Positions 1 to 6,957 of a DNA stretch of 6,957 nucleotides are shown piece by piece. Every line of letters begins with the position of its first letter. Position 1 is the stretch's first letter. A model generated the notes under the pieces. The model had not been told where the DNA came from and searched no databases. It was given only the letters and a program-made list of their open reading frames with translations. The position numbers and the translations under genes are program-made. The stretch is from positions 1-6,957 of the forward strand of contig BNUB01000101.1 of the NCBI GenBank assembly GCA_025997045.1, read 5' to 3'. The stretch comes from Betaproteobacteria bacterium. Lineage in GTDB: Bacteria; Pseudomonadota; Gammaproteobacteria; Burkholderiales; Rhodocyclaceae.

Positions 1-659
1 CGCTGCTGATTGAAGAACACGGCGTCAAGCTGGAAGTCGACGTCATCAAAGGCCACAAAACCGGCTTCTATCTCGATCAGCGCGACAACCGCAAGCTCAC
101 CGCCGCACTCGCCCGCGGGCGGCGGGTGCTGAACTGCTTCTGCTACAGCGGCGGCTTCTCGCTCCAGGCCCTCGCCGGGGGCGCGACGAGTGTGCTGTCG
201 ATCGACTCCTCCGCCCCGGCGCTGGAAATCGCCCGGCGCAACCTCACCCACAACGCGCATCTGGACGCCAGCCGCGCCATCTGGCGCGAAGACGACGTTT
301 TCACCGCCCTGCGCACGCTGCAAAAGGCCGGAGAACGCTTTGACCTGATCGTGCTCGACCCGCCCAAGTTCGCTCCTTCCGCCGCGCACGCCCTGCGCGC
401 CGCGAAGGCTTACAAGGACATCAACCTGTGCGCGTTCCGTTTGCTGACGCCGGGCGGCATCCTGATGACCTATTCCTGTTCGGGCGGAATCGGCCTCGAA
501 ATGTTCCAGAAAACCGTCGCCGGAGCGGCTGCCGACGTAGGCGTCGACGCCCGCATCCTGCACCGCCTGACCGCCGCGCCCGATCACCCCGTAGGACTGG
601 CAGTGCCGGAGGGGGAATATCTCAAGGGCCTGGTGGTGCAGTGCGGGCAGGGGGCTTGA
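1..659 (+). CDS. rlmI: 23S rRNA m5C methyltransferase, RlmI family (C-terminal part)
   Basis: This is the 3' part of a class I SAM-dependent RNA methyltransferase; the frame is open from base 3 and ends at TGA 657-659, leaving 218 residues. The family uses SAM to make 5-methylcytosine in 23S rRNA (C1962 in E. coli) in the cytoplasm. Visible in order: the family signature GHKTGFYLDQRDNR near residues 18-31; SAM-binding motif I LNCFCYSGGFS near 43-53; the acidic SAM-ribose residue in SIDSS (Asp68); motif IV LDPPKF near 118-123; and YSCSGG with Cys159, typical of m5C enzymes. The ending PEGEYLKGLVVQC matches the usual RlmI end, so the C-terminus is complete. E. coli RlmI has about 396 residues, so roughly 180, including the N-terminal PUA domain, should lie left of the window. 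The last 38 bases overlap the convergent membrane-protein gene. The order of motifs and near-colinear match to the E. coli protein make the family firm; the exact target base is inferred from family. Confidence 0.93.
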   Translation, partial: LLIEEHGVKLEVDVIKGHKTGFYLDQRDNRKLTAALARGRRVLNCFCYSGGFSLQALAGGATSVLSIDSSAPALEIARRNLTHNAHLDASRAIWREDDVFTALRTLQKAGERFDLIVLDPPKFAPSAAHALRAAKAYKDINLCAFRLLTPGGILMTYSCSGGIGLEMFQKTVAGAAADVGVDARILHRLTAAPDHPVGLAVPEGEYLKGLVVQCGQGA

Positions 660-978
660 CCACGGTCACAGGCTCGGCCAGGTTGAGCGAGAGGGTGAGC
701 AGCCCGAGGGTGAGCACGACGAGGGCGAAATAAATCTTCTGCACCGCTGGCGTGGGCGGGCGCTGGTCGATGCTGAAATAGTGGTGGCGCAGGAAAATCA
801 GCGCCAGCGCGGCCATGGTGAGCAGCGCGCCGCCCAGCACGCGCGCGGCCATGGGCGTGAATTGCCAGCCCTGCGTCGGCAGGTAGCGGTCGGGCAAAAA
901 AAACGCCGGGGCCTGGATCAGCAGGTAAATGCCGCAGCACAGGCACACCATGAACATCGTGACTTGAAAGCCGCGCAT
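622..978 (-). CDS. small three-helix inner-membrane protein of unknown function
   Basis: I do not recognise this 118-residue protein. It has three hydrophobic stretches long enough to cross the membrane: residues 8-28 (containing CLCC at 12-15), 44-63 and 82-101. A loop rich in Pro and aromatic residues follows helix 1, a basic/His loop RHHYFS follows helix 2, and there is a Pro-rich polar tail (102-118). There is no enzymatic motif. The start is the ATG at 978; Met8 and Met10 (957 and 951) are alternatives, and no good Shine-Dalgarno sequence stands before any of them. It begins 12 bases after the ruvB stop on the same strand, so it is probably co-transcribed with ruvB. Its last codons overlap the end of the rlmI-type gene by 38 bases on the other strand. 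The hydrophobic pattern is much more protein-like than the other frames here, which supports a real gene. Cytoplasmic-membrane location is inferred from the helices alone. Confidence 0.72.
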   Translation of the reverse strand: MRGFQVTMFMVCLCCGIYLLIQAPAFFLPDRYLPTQGWQFTPMAARVLGGALLTMAALALIFLRHHYFSIDQRPPTPAVQKIYFALVVLTLGLLTLSLNLAEPVTVVKPPARTAPPGP

Positions 979-990
979 CGCCGCAGCCGC

Positions 991-2046
<1,056 letters not shown>

Positions 2047-2178
2047 GAGCGGCTTGGTACGCCTATAAAATCAACGGGATATGCAATGCTTCAGGGCTGC
2101 GGTGCAGGGGGTGGAGTGTACCGTGATTCACCGGGGTCGGGGCGTCGGCGATCCTTGTCGTTTGCGGTGAGACTGTAA

Positions 2179-2260
2179 AAGGTGGGCATGAAAGAGTACC
2201 GTCAAACCTTCTTCAAACCTTACCGCGTGATTTACCGCACCATTCGTTCGCTACTGAAAA
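2179..2260 (+). pseudogene. possible remnant of a RelE/ParE-family toxin gene
   Basis: The frame starting at 2179 reads KVGMKEYRQTFFKPYRVIYR, followed by TIRSLLKK. This resembles the C-terminal half of RelE/ParE-family toxins, where a G-x(n)-YR-x-x-x-x-x-PYRVIYR strand is followed by a strand ending in GRRD and then a short -LL-RR helix. Here the strand between YRVIYR and the -SLLKK end is missing, as after an internal deletion. An in-frame TAA at 2176-2178 closes the upstream side, and I saw no toxin N-terminus or antitoxin gene before it. An ATG at 2188 could open a 45-codon reading frame ending at TAG 2323-2325, but its second half only shadows the hydrolase gene in another frame. A decayed toxin-antitoxin locus is inferred from a match of about 20 residues, so chance resemblance cannot be excluded. 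Confidence 0.42.
2202..2221. repeat. 9-bp direct repeat, 11-base period
   Basis: TCAAACCTT occurs at 2202-2210 and again at 2213-2221, separated by CT, giving a period of 11 bases, close to one helical turn. A second, looser pair TTACCGC follows at 2220-2226 and 2232-2238, with period 12. Tandem half-sites one turn apart are typical of response-regulator operators such as those of the PhoB/OmpR family. These repeats lie 40-60 bases before the hydrolase ATG. They also lie inside the toxin-like remnant, where they would encode part of QTFFKPYRVIYR, so they may simply reflect old coding sequence. No regulator can be named. Confidence 0.4.
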
Positions 2261-2261
2261 A

Positions 2262-3110
2262 ATGCCCGACTTCATCACCCTCTCTCCCCAAGGCCGCCAA
2301 CAAACCCTGGAATATGCGTGGGTAGGCAGCACCGCCGCCGATGCGCCAATCTGCGTGTTTTTGCACGAAGGCCTGGGCTGCGTCGCCCTCTGGCGCCAAT
2401 TTCCCGCGCAGTTGTGTGCGCGCCTCGGTATGCGTGGTCTGGTCTATTCGCGCTTTGCCTATGGCGCATCCACTCCGCGCCCACATGACGAGCCTTTCCC
2501 GCGCGACTACCTGCAGCGGGAGGCCGTCGAAGTCCTGCCCGCCTTGCTGACGGCGCTGGACATTCAGCGCCCCTGGCTGCTGGGGCATAGCGACGGCGGC
2601 AGTATCGCGCTCATTGCTGCCGCGCACACTGCACGCAACCCCGCCACAAACCTCTCCGGCATCGTCACCATCGCGCCGCATTATTTCGTGGAAGACGCCT
2701 GTCTGGCAGGCATCCGCCGCGCCAAAGCCGCTTATGAGCACGGCACATTACGGCAAAAACTTGCCAAATATCATCACGATGTGGATTCGGCGTTTTACGG
2801 CTGGTGCAATGTCTGGCTCGACCCGACACACCACGACTGGTCGATAGAAGCGGAACTCGCCGCCATCACTTGCCCGATATTGGCGATACAGGGCGTCGAA
2901 GATGAATACGCCGCTTCACTTGCGCAAATTGAAGGCATCCAGCGTCAGGCTCCGCATACGGTACTGCACCCGCTATCCGGCTGTGACCACAACCCGCACC
3001 TGCGCCAGCCGCAACGGGTTATCGAGGCGATTGCGGCGTTTGGGCGGCAGGTCAGTCCCGGTTGCCAAAAGTTGCATGTCAGGCGGAATTCATCCCGTTT
3101 GGAAACCTGA
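2262..3110 (+). CDS. alpha/beta hydrolase, substrate unknown
   Basis: A 282-residue alpha/beta-fold hydrolase, presumably a cytoplasmic esterase-, lactonase- or thioesterase-like enzyme. The catalytic triad is complete: nucleophile Ser110 in the elbow GHSDGGS (108-114), acid Asp214 in QGVEDEY (210-216), and His243 in GCDHNPHLRQP. The oxyanion-hole loop HEGLGCVALW (35-44) follows strand 3, and YSRFAYGAS (62-70) is the usual strand-4 region; a cap segment lies around 140-195. No signal peptide is seen. The ATG at 2262-2264 starts a normal family N-terminus (polar strand, then a hydrophobic strand ending FLHEGLG), so I accept it although no Shine-Dalgarno sequence precedes it. The fold seems to end near residue 265; the last 17 or so residues are encoded by the bases leading into and inside an inverted repeat and look like an added tail. 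The gene stands alone, divergent from ruvB and convergent with the alpha-2-macroglobulin gene, so context gives no pathway. It resembles hydrolases with an HEGLG motif annotated generically in proteobacteria. Confidence 0.9.
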   Translation: MPDFITLSPQGRQQTLEYAWVGSTAADAPICVFLHEGLGCVALWRQFPAQLCARLGMRGLVYSRFAYGASTPRPHDEPFPRDYLQREAVEVLPALLTALDIQRPWLLGHSDGGSIALIAAAHTARNPATNLSGIVTIAPHYFVEDACLAGIRRAKAAYEHGTLRQKLAKYHHDVDSAFYGWCNVWLDPTHHDWSIEAELAAITCPILAIQGVEDEYAASLAQIEGIQRQAPHTVLHPLSGCDHNPHLRQPQRVIEAIAAFGRQVSPGCQKLHVRRNSSRLET

Positions 3111-3121
3111 AATTCCGCCTG
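3080..3121. terminator. 11-bp inverted repeat, probable two-way terminator hairpin
   Basis: CAGGCGGAATT at 3080-3090 is perfectly complementary to AATTCCGCCTG at 3111-3121, with a 20-base loop. It lies between two converging genes: the hydrolase TGA (3108-3110) is in the loop, and the hairpin begins 37 bases beyond the alpha-2-macroglobulin stop on the other strand. That position fits a bidirectional terminator. Against a classical intrinsic terminator, no T-run follows directly on either strand; on the minus strand a TTTT appears about 9 bases after the stem. It could instead be an mRNA-stabilising 3' hairpin or one copy of a dispersed repeat. Confidence 0.55.
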
Positions 3122-3158
3122 CGCCAGCATGTTTGCCTGCTTCCATCTGATGACGGAT

Positions 3159-6100
3159 TTAGCGCGGCAGCACCGTTAATTTCCCCGGCGTGGTGCCGAT
3201 GCTCTGCCATTCCGGGCGGTACATGGCATGGGTGGTCGGCGGGGGGACGATGTATTGGCCGGGGGTGACGGCACGGGCGAGGTAGAGCAGATGAATCATG
3301 CCGTCTTCTTCCAGGCTGATGGCGGCGACATAGCGGTCGTCGCGGAATTCCTGATGCTTGATGCGGTAGCTGTTGTTTTCCATCAGCTGTTTCCAGTCCC
3401 TGAATTTGCCGACGGTGGTTTGCAGACTGGCGCTGCTGTCGCCAAGGTTCTGGTTTTCCAGCTCCAGCCCGGCGGGCAGGAGGTCTACGACCAGCGTATC
3501 CGGCACGTACTGCGTGGCATGGATTTCCAGATGCGCGACCACCAGATCGCCGCTCTTGAGCTTGGTCAAATCCTGCAATTCGCCATCGGGACGATAGTAT
3601 TCGCGGGTAATCGACAGGGTGTTGGAGAGCGGGACGGGCTTTTTGGGGTAGCCGGACAGGCCGGTGCTCAGGTACAGCGGTTCCTGGCTGTCATTGCGCA
3701 CTTCCAGCGTCTGTAATGCCGCGCCATCGAGTCGCCGCTGCGGGTGGGTGTTGTCGAGCAGCACATGCTGACCGGCGTGGGCGATGCGTCCGCTCCAGTC
3801 TTGTTCCGTCCTGGGCAGCAACAGGCGACCGACGAGGAACAGCGCGTTGCGCTCCTGGGTGGAGTACCAGCTTTGCGCGGCAACGTGGTCGGAGAGCTGA
3901 AGCAGACGCTGCGGACGTTGTTGCGGCACGAGGTCGTATTCTTCCAGCGCGGCGAGGAGCAGGGCTTCGTCGCGCAGGGGGCTGGCGTAGTCGCCATACC
4001 AGGGATACGAATCTGCGCTGCGGGTGCGGGCATCGGGGGTGAAATTCAGCCCTTCCTGCAAGGCTTCTCCGGCGCGCTGGCTGTCGCCCATCAATTGCAG
4101 CGCGATGGAGAGCTGCACCAGCGGCAAGGCGGTTTTGGCTGCCCTGCGCTGCTCGAAGAGTGAGCGCAACTCGCCCAGCGGCGCGTTCTGGTTGCGCGCC
4201 AGCACCAGCGCGGCATAGGCGCGGGTGGCAAAGCGCAGGTGGCGCACATCGGACGTGTAGCCGGGGCTGATGTTCTGTTCGTTGCGCAGGTAAAGCGCGA
4301 GGCGACCGCTGGCATCGCTCAGGACGCTGTCGGGCACGGCGAAGCCGCGCTCCTGGGCGCGGAGGAGGAAATCGGTGGCATAGACCGTCAGCCAGTATTC
4401 TTCCTCGCCTTCGCGGTTCCACAAACCGAAGCTGCCATTGCCAAGCTGTTTCGCGGCAAGGCGGGCGATGCCCTGGTTGATTTTCTCGATCCGTTTTTCA
4501 TCCGGATCGCCTTTTATGCCCAGCGTTTGCAGGGCGGCGGGGTCGGCATAGATCGCGGGGTAGAGGCCGCTGGTGATTTGTTCCAGGCAGCCGTAGGGAT
4601 AGGCGATCAACTGGCGGATGTGTTCGGCCAGATTGAGCGGCGGGCGGCTGCTGAGGCCGACCTGTATCTCCAGACTGCGCGGGTCGAAGTGCTCGGTGGT
4701 GTCTCGCGGCAGACGCCAGGATTGGCCGGGTGCGAGCACGGTGCGGAAGTAGCGCGCTTCGGCGGGGTAGGGCGGGCGCACGCCGATTTGCCAACTGCGC
4801 TCGATGGGTTTGGAGGGCGGCTCACCGGGCAGATGCAGCCCGGCGATGGTCAGCTTGAGCTTGCCCGCGCCGTAGCCGCCGCTGGCTTCCACGGGGATGA
4901 GCAGGGTCTGGCGTTTGCCCGCCTCGAGGCTGAGTTTTTGGCGGGCGGGCATGCCCTTGATGTGCACCTGGTCGGCTGCGGAGAGTTGCAGGTCGATGGT
5001 CTGGTTTTGCTCGGTGAGGTTGGTCAGGTCGAGCGCCAGCCGGGTTTCGTCGCCGCTGGCGAGGAAGCGGGGCGCGGCCAGCTCGGCGACCAGCGGCGCG
5101 GCGATCACGGTGACGGCTTCACCGGCGCCGAACTGCCCGTCGTTCCAGGCTTGGGCCATGATCCGCACCGAGCCGTTGAAATCGGGGATATCCAGATTGA
5201 CTTCGGCCTCGCCCTGGGCGTTGAGGGTGACGACCCTGCTTTGCAGGGCCAGAAGCTGGACGTTGCTGTCGGGACGTTTGCCGCCGGGGGCGAGATCGGC
5301 ATCGCCGCCGAAGAGCAGCTTGGCGAAGCGGTTCTGACCGGTTTCGATCACCTGTCCATAAACGTCGAACTGGTCGACTTCGTAGCGCTTGCGCGCAAAG
5401 AAGTTGTCGAACGGGTTGGGGGTCTGGAAGCTGGTGATGTTCAAAATGCCCAGATCGACCGCTGAGACCAGAATGCGGGTATTGGCCGCGAGCGCGCCGT
5501 CTGCGGCATCAGCTTTGACCTTGACGGTCAGGGTCTGGTTGGGGCGCATTTTTTCCGGGGCAGAGAGGGTCAGCGCCAGTTTGCGCGCCTGGCGGTCGAG
5601 CGGCAGATGGAGCACGCCGACGGCGCGCTTGGGGGTGTTGTAGGTCTTGCGCTCGCCGGGGCGCACCACCAGCGCGCTGAGATAGAGGTCGTGACGCGCC
5701 CATTCCTGCGAGACCGGGATTTCAAATTGTTTGCCTTCGGCGCCGACCTCTATGGGTTGCCACCACAGCGGCCCTGCGCTGGATTCGACCATCAGATAGC
5801 CGCTGCCCGCCGCCGGGGGCGTCACCGTGACCGTGGCGACATCGCTCGCGACGTAGGCGGCCTTGTCCAGGGTCAGCTTGACCTGATCGGGGCGCGAATT
5901 GTCCGACGAATCCGCACCGTATTGCCACGAATAGCCGGCCCAGAAGCGTTCGCTGGCGAGCACATGGGTCTGCGGGTCTTCGACTTCGATCAGATAGGAA
6001 CCCCACTCGACCGGGAACGTTACTTTGGCTGTGCCATCGGCCGGGACATCGACCACATCTTCGGCCACGGAGTAGGTCTTTTCGGTGTAGCGGTTTTGCC

Positions 6101-6957
6101 AGTCGCCATCGTAATAGCTCCAGAAGTAATCCCGCCGTTCGCGGATCAGGCGCACTTTGAGCCCTTTGGCCGCCAGCTTCTGCCCCTGGGCGCCGGCCAT
6201 GACGATTTCAAACTCCGCCGGGCCATTGGAGACGGCATGGTTCTTGAACAGCAGGCGCACGCCGGGCAGTTGCTCCGCCGGCCACACGGCCTGACGGATG
6301 CGACGGGTGACGGGACGGCCACCGGATTCCTGCAGGCTTGCCTGATAAACCAGTTGCAGCGGCGAATGCAGCCTGGCCCATTCGTTTTCCGGGCGGACGG
6401 TGGTGTTGCCTTCGCTGTCGAGCACCGCGTCGGGCAGTTCTATTTCTGAATTCTCGATCTCTTCCCGGATCGAGCCGAACTGGAAGCCGGGCAGGGTGGG
6501 CACGGCCTCACGCAGGGGGCGCACGAACAGATGCCCGAGCAGGCGGTTGCCCGAGGCGGGTGCGCCGTACAGGTAGCGACCATTGACGTGGAATTCGGGC
6601 CGCGCGTCAATCGCCAGCGGCGTCGCGCTGGCGGTGAGTTCCAGCGCCATGCGTTCGGGGAGAAACTCTTCCAGCCTGAATTCGTAGGACGCCTTGCGCC
6701 GCGCATCGCCCAGATCGAAGCTGACCCGCCAGGTGCCGGTGGGGTCGTTGGTCGACAGTTTCAACTGGTGCTGATAGAAGCCGTTGGCGTCCGCACGCCA
6801 GGAGAAACTGCTTTTCTTCTCGCCGTCCGGCTGGAAAATTTCCACCTTGATCGGCTGATCCGGCACCGGCAGACCATCATCGTCGCGCAACAGGGCATTG
6901 AGCAGGATGGTTTCACCGGGGCGATACAGATCGCGCGGGCCGAACACGAACAACTGG
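3159..6957 (-). CDS. bacterial alpha-2-macroglobulin with thioester motif (N-terminus missing)
   Basis: The visible 1265 C-terminal residues belong to a bacterial alpha-2-macroglobulin of the YfhM/ECAM type, a periplasmic, usually lipid-anchored protein thought to trap foreign proteases. The frame is open to the right edge (a Gln codon at 6954-6956 precedes a TTG that is not the true start); it ends at TAA 3159-3161. Domains by visible residue number: an A2M_N-type MG domain opening with FGPRDLYRPGETI (about 4-105); further MG domains to about 350; the bait-region domain from LTLDKAAYVASD, about 358-540; the A2M domain with LQSRVVTLNAQGEAEV and DIPDFNGSVRIMAQAW, about 565-680; the thioester domain, with PYGCLEQ (Cys790 and Gln793 form the internal thioester) to about 1050; and a C-terminal receptor-like MG10 domain ending at 1265. 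In E. coli ECAM, of 1653 residues, the thioester Cys is near 1187 with about 466 residues after it. Here 475 follow, so about 400 N-terminal residues, including the signal peptide, are probably missing. No pbpC gene follows downstream; the next gene converges. Confidence 0.93.
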   Translation of the reverse strand, partial: QLFVFGPRDLYRPGETILLNALLRDDDGLPVPDQPIKVEIFQPDGEKKSSFSWRADANGFYQHQLKLSTNDPTGTWRVSFDLGDARRKASYEFRLEEFLPERMALELTASATPLAIDARPEFHVNGRYLYGAPASGNRLLGHLFVRPLREAVPTLPGFQFGSIREEIENSEIELPDAVLDSEGNTTVRPENEWARLHSPLQLVYQASLQESGGRPVTRRIRQAVWPAEQLPGVRLLFKNHAVSNGPAEFEIVMAGAQGQKLAAKGLKVRLIRERRDYFWSYYDGDWQNRYTEKTYSVAEDVVDVPADGTAKVTFPVEWGSYLIEVEDPQTHVLASERFWAGYSWQYGADSSDNSRPDQVKLTLDKAAYVASDVATVTVTPPAAGSGYLMVESSAGPLWWQPIEVGAEGKQFEIPVSQEWARHDLYLSALVVRPGERKTYNTPKRAVGVLHLPLDRQARKLALTLSAPEKMRPNQTLTVKVKADAADGALAANTRILVSAVDLGILNITSFQTPNPFDNFFARKRYEVDQFDVYGQVIETGQNRFAKLLFGGDADLAPGGKRPDSNVQLLALQSRVVTLNAQGEAEVNLDIPDFNGSVRIMAQAWNDGQFGAGEAVTVIAAPLVAELAAPRFLASGDETRLALDLTNLTEQNQTIDLQLSAADQVHIKGMPARQKLSLEAGKRQTLLIPVEASGGYGAGKLKLTIAGLHLPGEPPSKPIERSWQIGVRPPYPAEARYFRTVLAPGQSWRLPRDTTEHFDPRSLEIQVGLSSRPPLNLAEHIRQLIAYPYGCLEQITSGLYPAIYADPAALQTLGIKGDPDEKRIEKINQGIARLAAKQLGNGSFGLWNREGEEEYWLTVYATDFLLRAQERGFAVPDSVLSDASGRLALYLRNEQNISPGYTSDVRHLRFATRAYAALVLARNQNAPLGELRSLFEQRRAAKTALPLVQLSIALQLMGDSQRAGEALQEGLNFTPDARTRSADSYPWYGDYASPLRDEALLLAALEEYDLVPQQRPQRLLQLSDHVAAQSWYSTQERNALFLVGRLLLPRTEQDWSGRIAHAGQHVLLDNTHPQRRLDGAALQTLEVRNDSQEPLYLSTGLSGYPKKPVPLSNTLSITREYYRPDGELQDLTKLKSGDLVVAHLEIHATQYVPDTLVVDLLPAGLELENQNLGDSSASLQTTVGKFRDWKQLMENNSYRIKHQEFRDDRYVAAISLEEDGMIHLLYLARAVTPGQYIVPPPTTHAMYRPEWQSIGTTPGKLTVLPR

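Larger units (their letters stand above)
2047..2261. other. divergent intergenic region between ruvB and the hydrolase gene
   Basis: These 215 bases separate two divergently transcribed genes, so promoters for both should lie here. I cannot place either with confidence. On the minus strand a TATAGG-like element (complement of 2058-2063) is about 12-17 bases before the ruvB ATG, but no -35 box stands at proper spacing. On the plus strand no good -10/-35 pair is seen before the hydrolase ATG, and there is no clear Shine-Dalgarno sequence. The right half holds a RelE/ParE-like coding remnant and a pair of direct repeats, listed separately. The left part, about 2070-2160, is G-rich and shows no coding signal that I can support. 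Confidence 0.6.

Noticed and set aside
657..668. Short palindrome TGACC-AC-GGTCA at the rlmI stop codon.
   Set aside because: Five paired bases with a two-base loop cannot form a useful hairpin, no T-run follows, and the match is within chance for GC-rich DNA.
2058..2088. A minus-strand promoter for ruvB using TTGCAT and TATAGG.
   Set aside because: The two boxes are only about 13 bases apart, too close for a sigma-70 promoter, and TATAGG matches the consensus poorly.
4239..5465. A 408-codon open frame on the plus strand, opposite the alpha-2-macroglobulin gene.
   Set aside because: It lies wholly antisense to a gene with clear domains and a thioester motif. Its translation has no recognisable motif, and such mirror frames are expected in GC-rich genes.
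5607..6449. A 280-codon plus-strand frame near the right end.
   Set aside because: It is antisense to the MG and bait-region domains of the alpha-2-macroglobulin, with no motif of its own.
6951..6953. A TTG that could be taken as the start codon of the alpha-2-macroglobulin gene.
   Set aside because: The frame stays open upstream to the window edge, and the protein begins in the middle of an MG domain; about 400 residues and the signal peptide are expected further upstream.

Overview
The window looks like the chromosome of a GC-rich Gram-negative bacterium, most likely a betaproteobacterium. This rests on the style of the RuvB and RlmI proteins, the high GC content with GC-biased third positions, and a bacterial alpha-2-macroglobulin, a periplasmic protein of Gram-negative cells. 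The lineage is an inference from protein style, not a database result. The region appears to be ordinary core chromosome with one short decayed patch. I found no CRISPR array, RNA gene, complete insertion sequence or multi-gene accessory system.

Layout: (1) positions 1-659, plus strand, hold the C-terminal 218 residues of a 23S rRNA m5C methyltransferase of the RlmI family, cut by the left edge. (2) Tail-to-tail with it on the minus strand is a small three-helix membrane protein of unknown function (622-978). It lies 12 bases downstream of a complete ruvB (991-2046) and is probably transcribed with it. (3) A 215-base divergent intergenic region (2047-2261) contains what looks like the remnant of a RelE/ParE-type toxin gene and an 11-base-period direct repeat. 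(4) A complete alpha/beta hydrolase follows on the plus strand (2262-3110). (5) An 11-bp inverted repeat at 3080-3121 overlaps its stop codon. (6) Converging from the right edge on the minus strand is a very large alpha-2-macroglobulin family gene, with 1265 C-terminal residues visible (3159-6956) including an intact CLEQ thioester motif; its N-terminus is outside the window.

The genes do not form one pathway. RlmI modifies ribosomes, RuvB drives Holliday-junction branch migration, and the alpha-2-macroglobulin is a predicted envelope protease trap. The hydrolase has a complete catalytic triad but no identifiable substrate. The most unusual points are the toxin-like remnant upstream of the hydrolase, the hairpin in which the hydrolase gene ends, ruvB without ruvA directly upstream, and a thioester alpha-2-macroglobulin without pbpC directly downstream.
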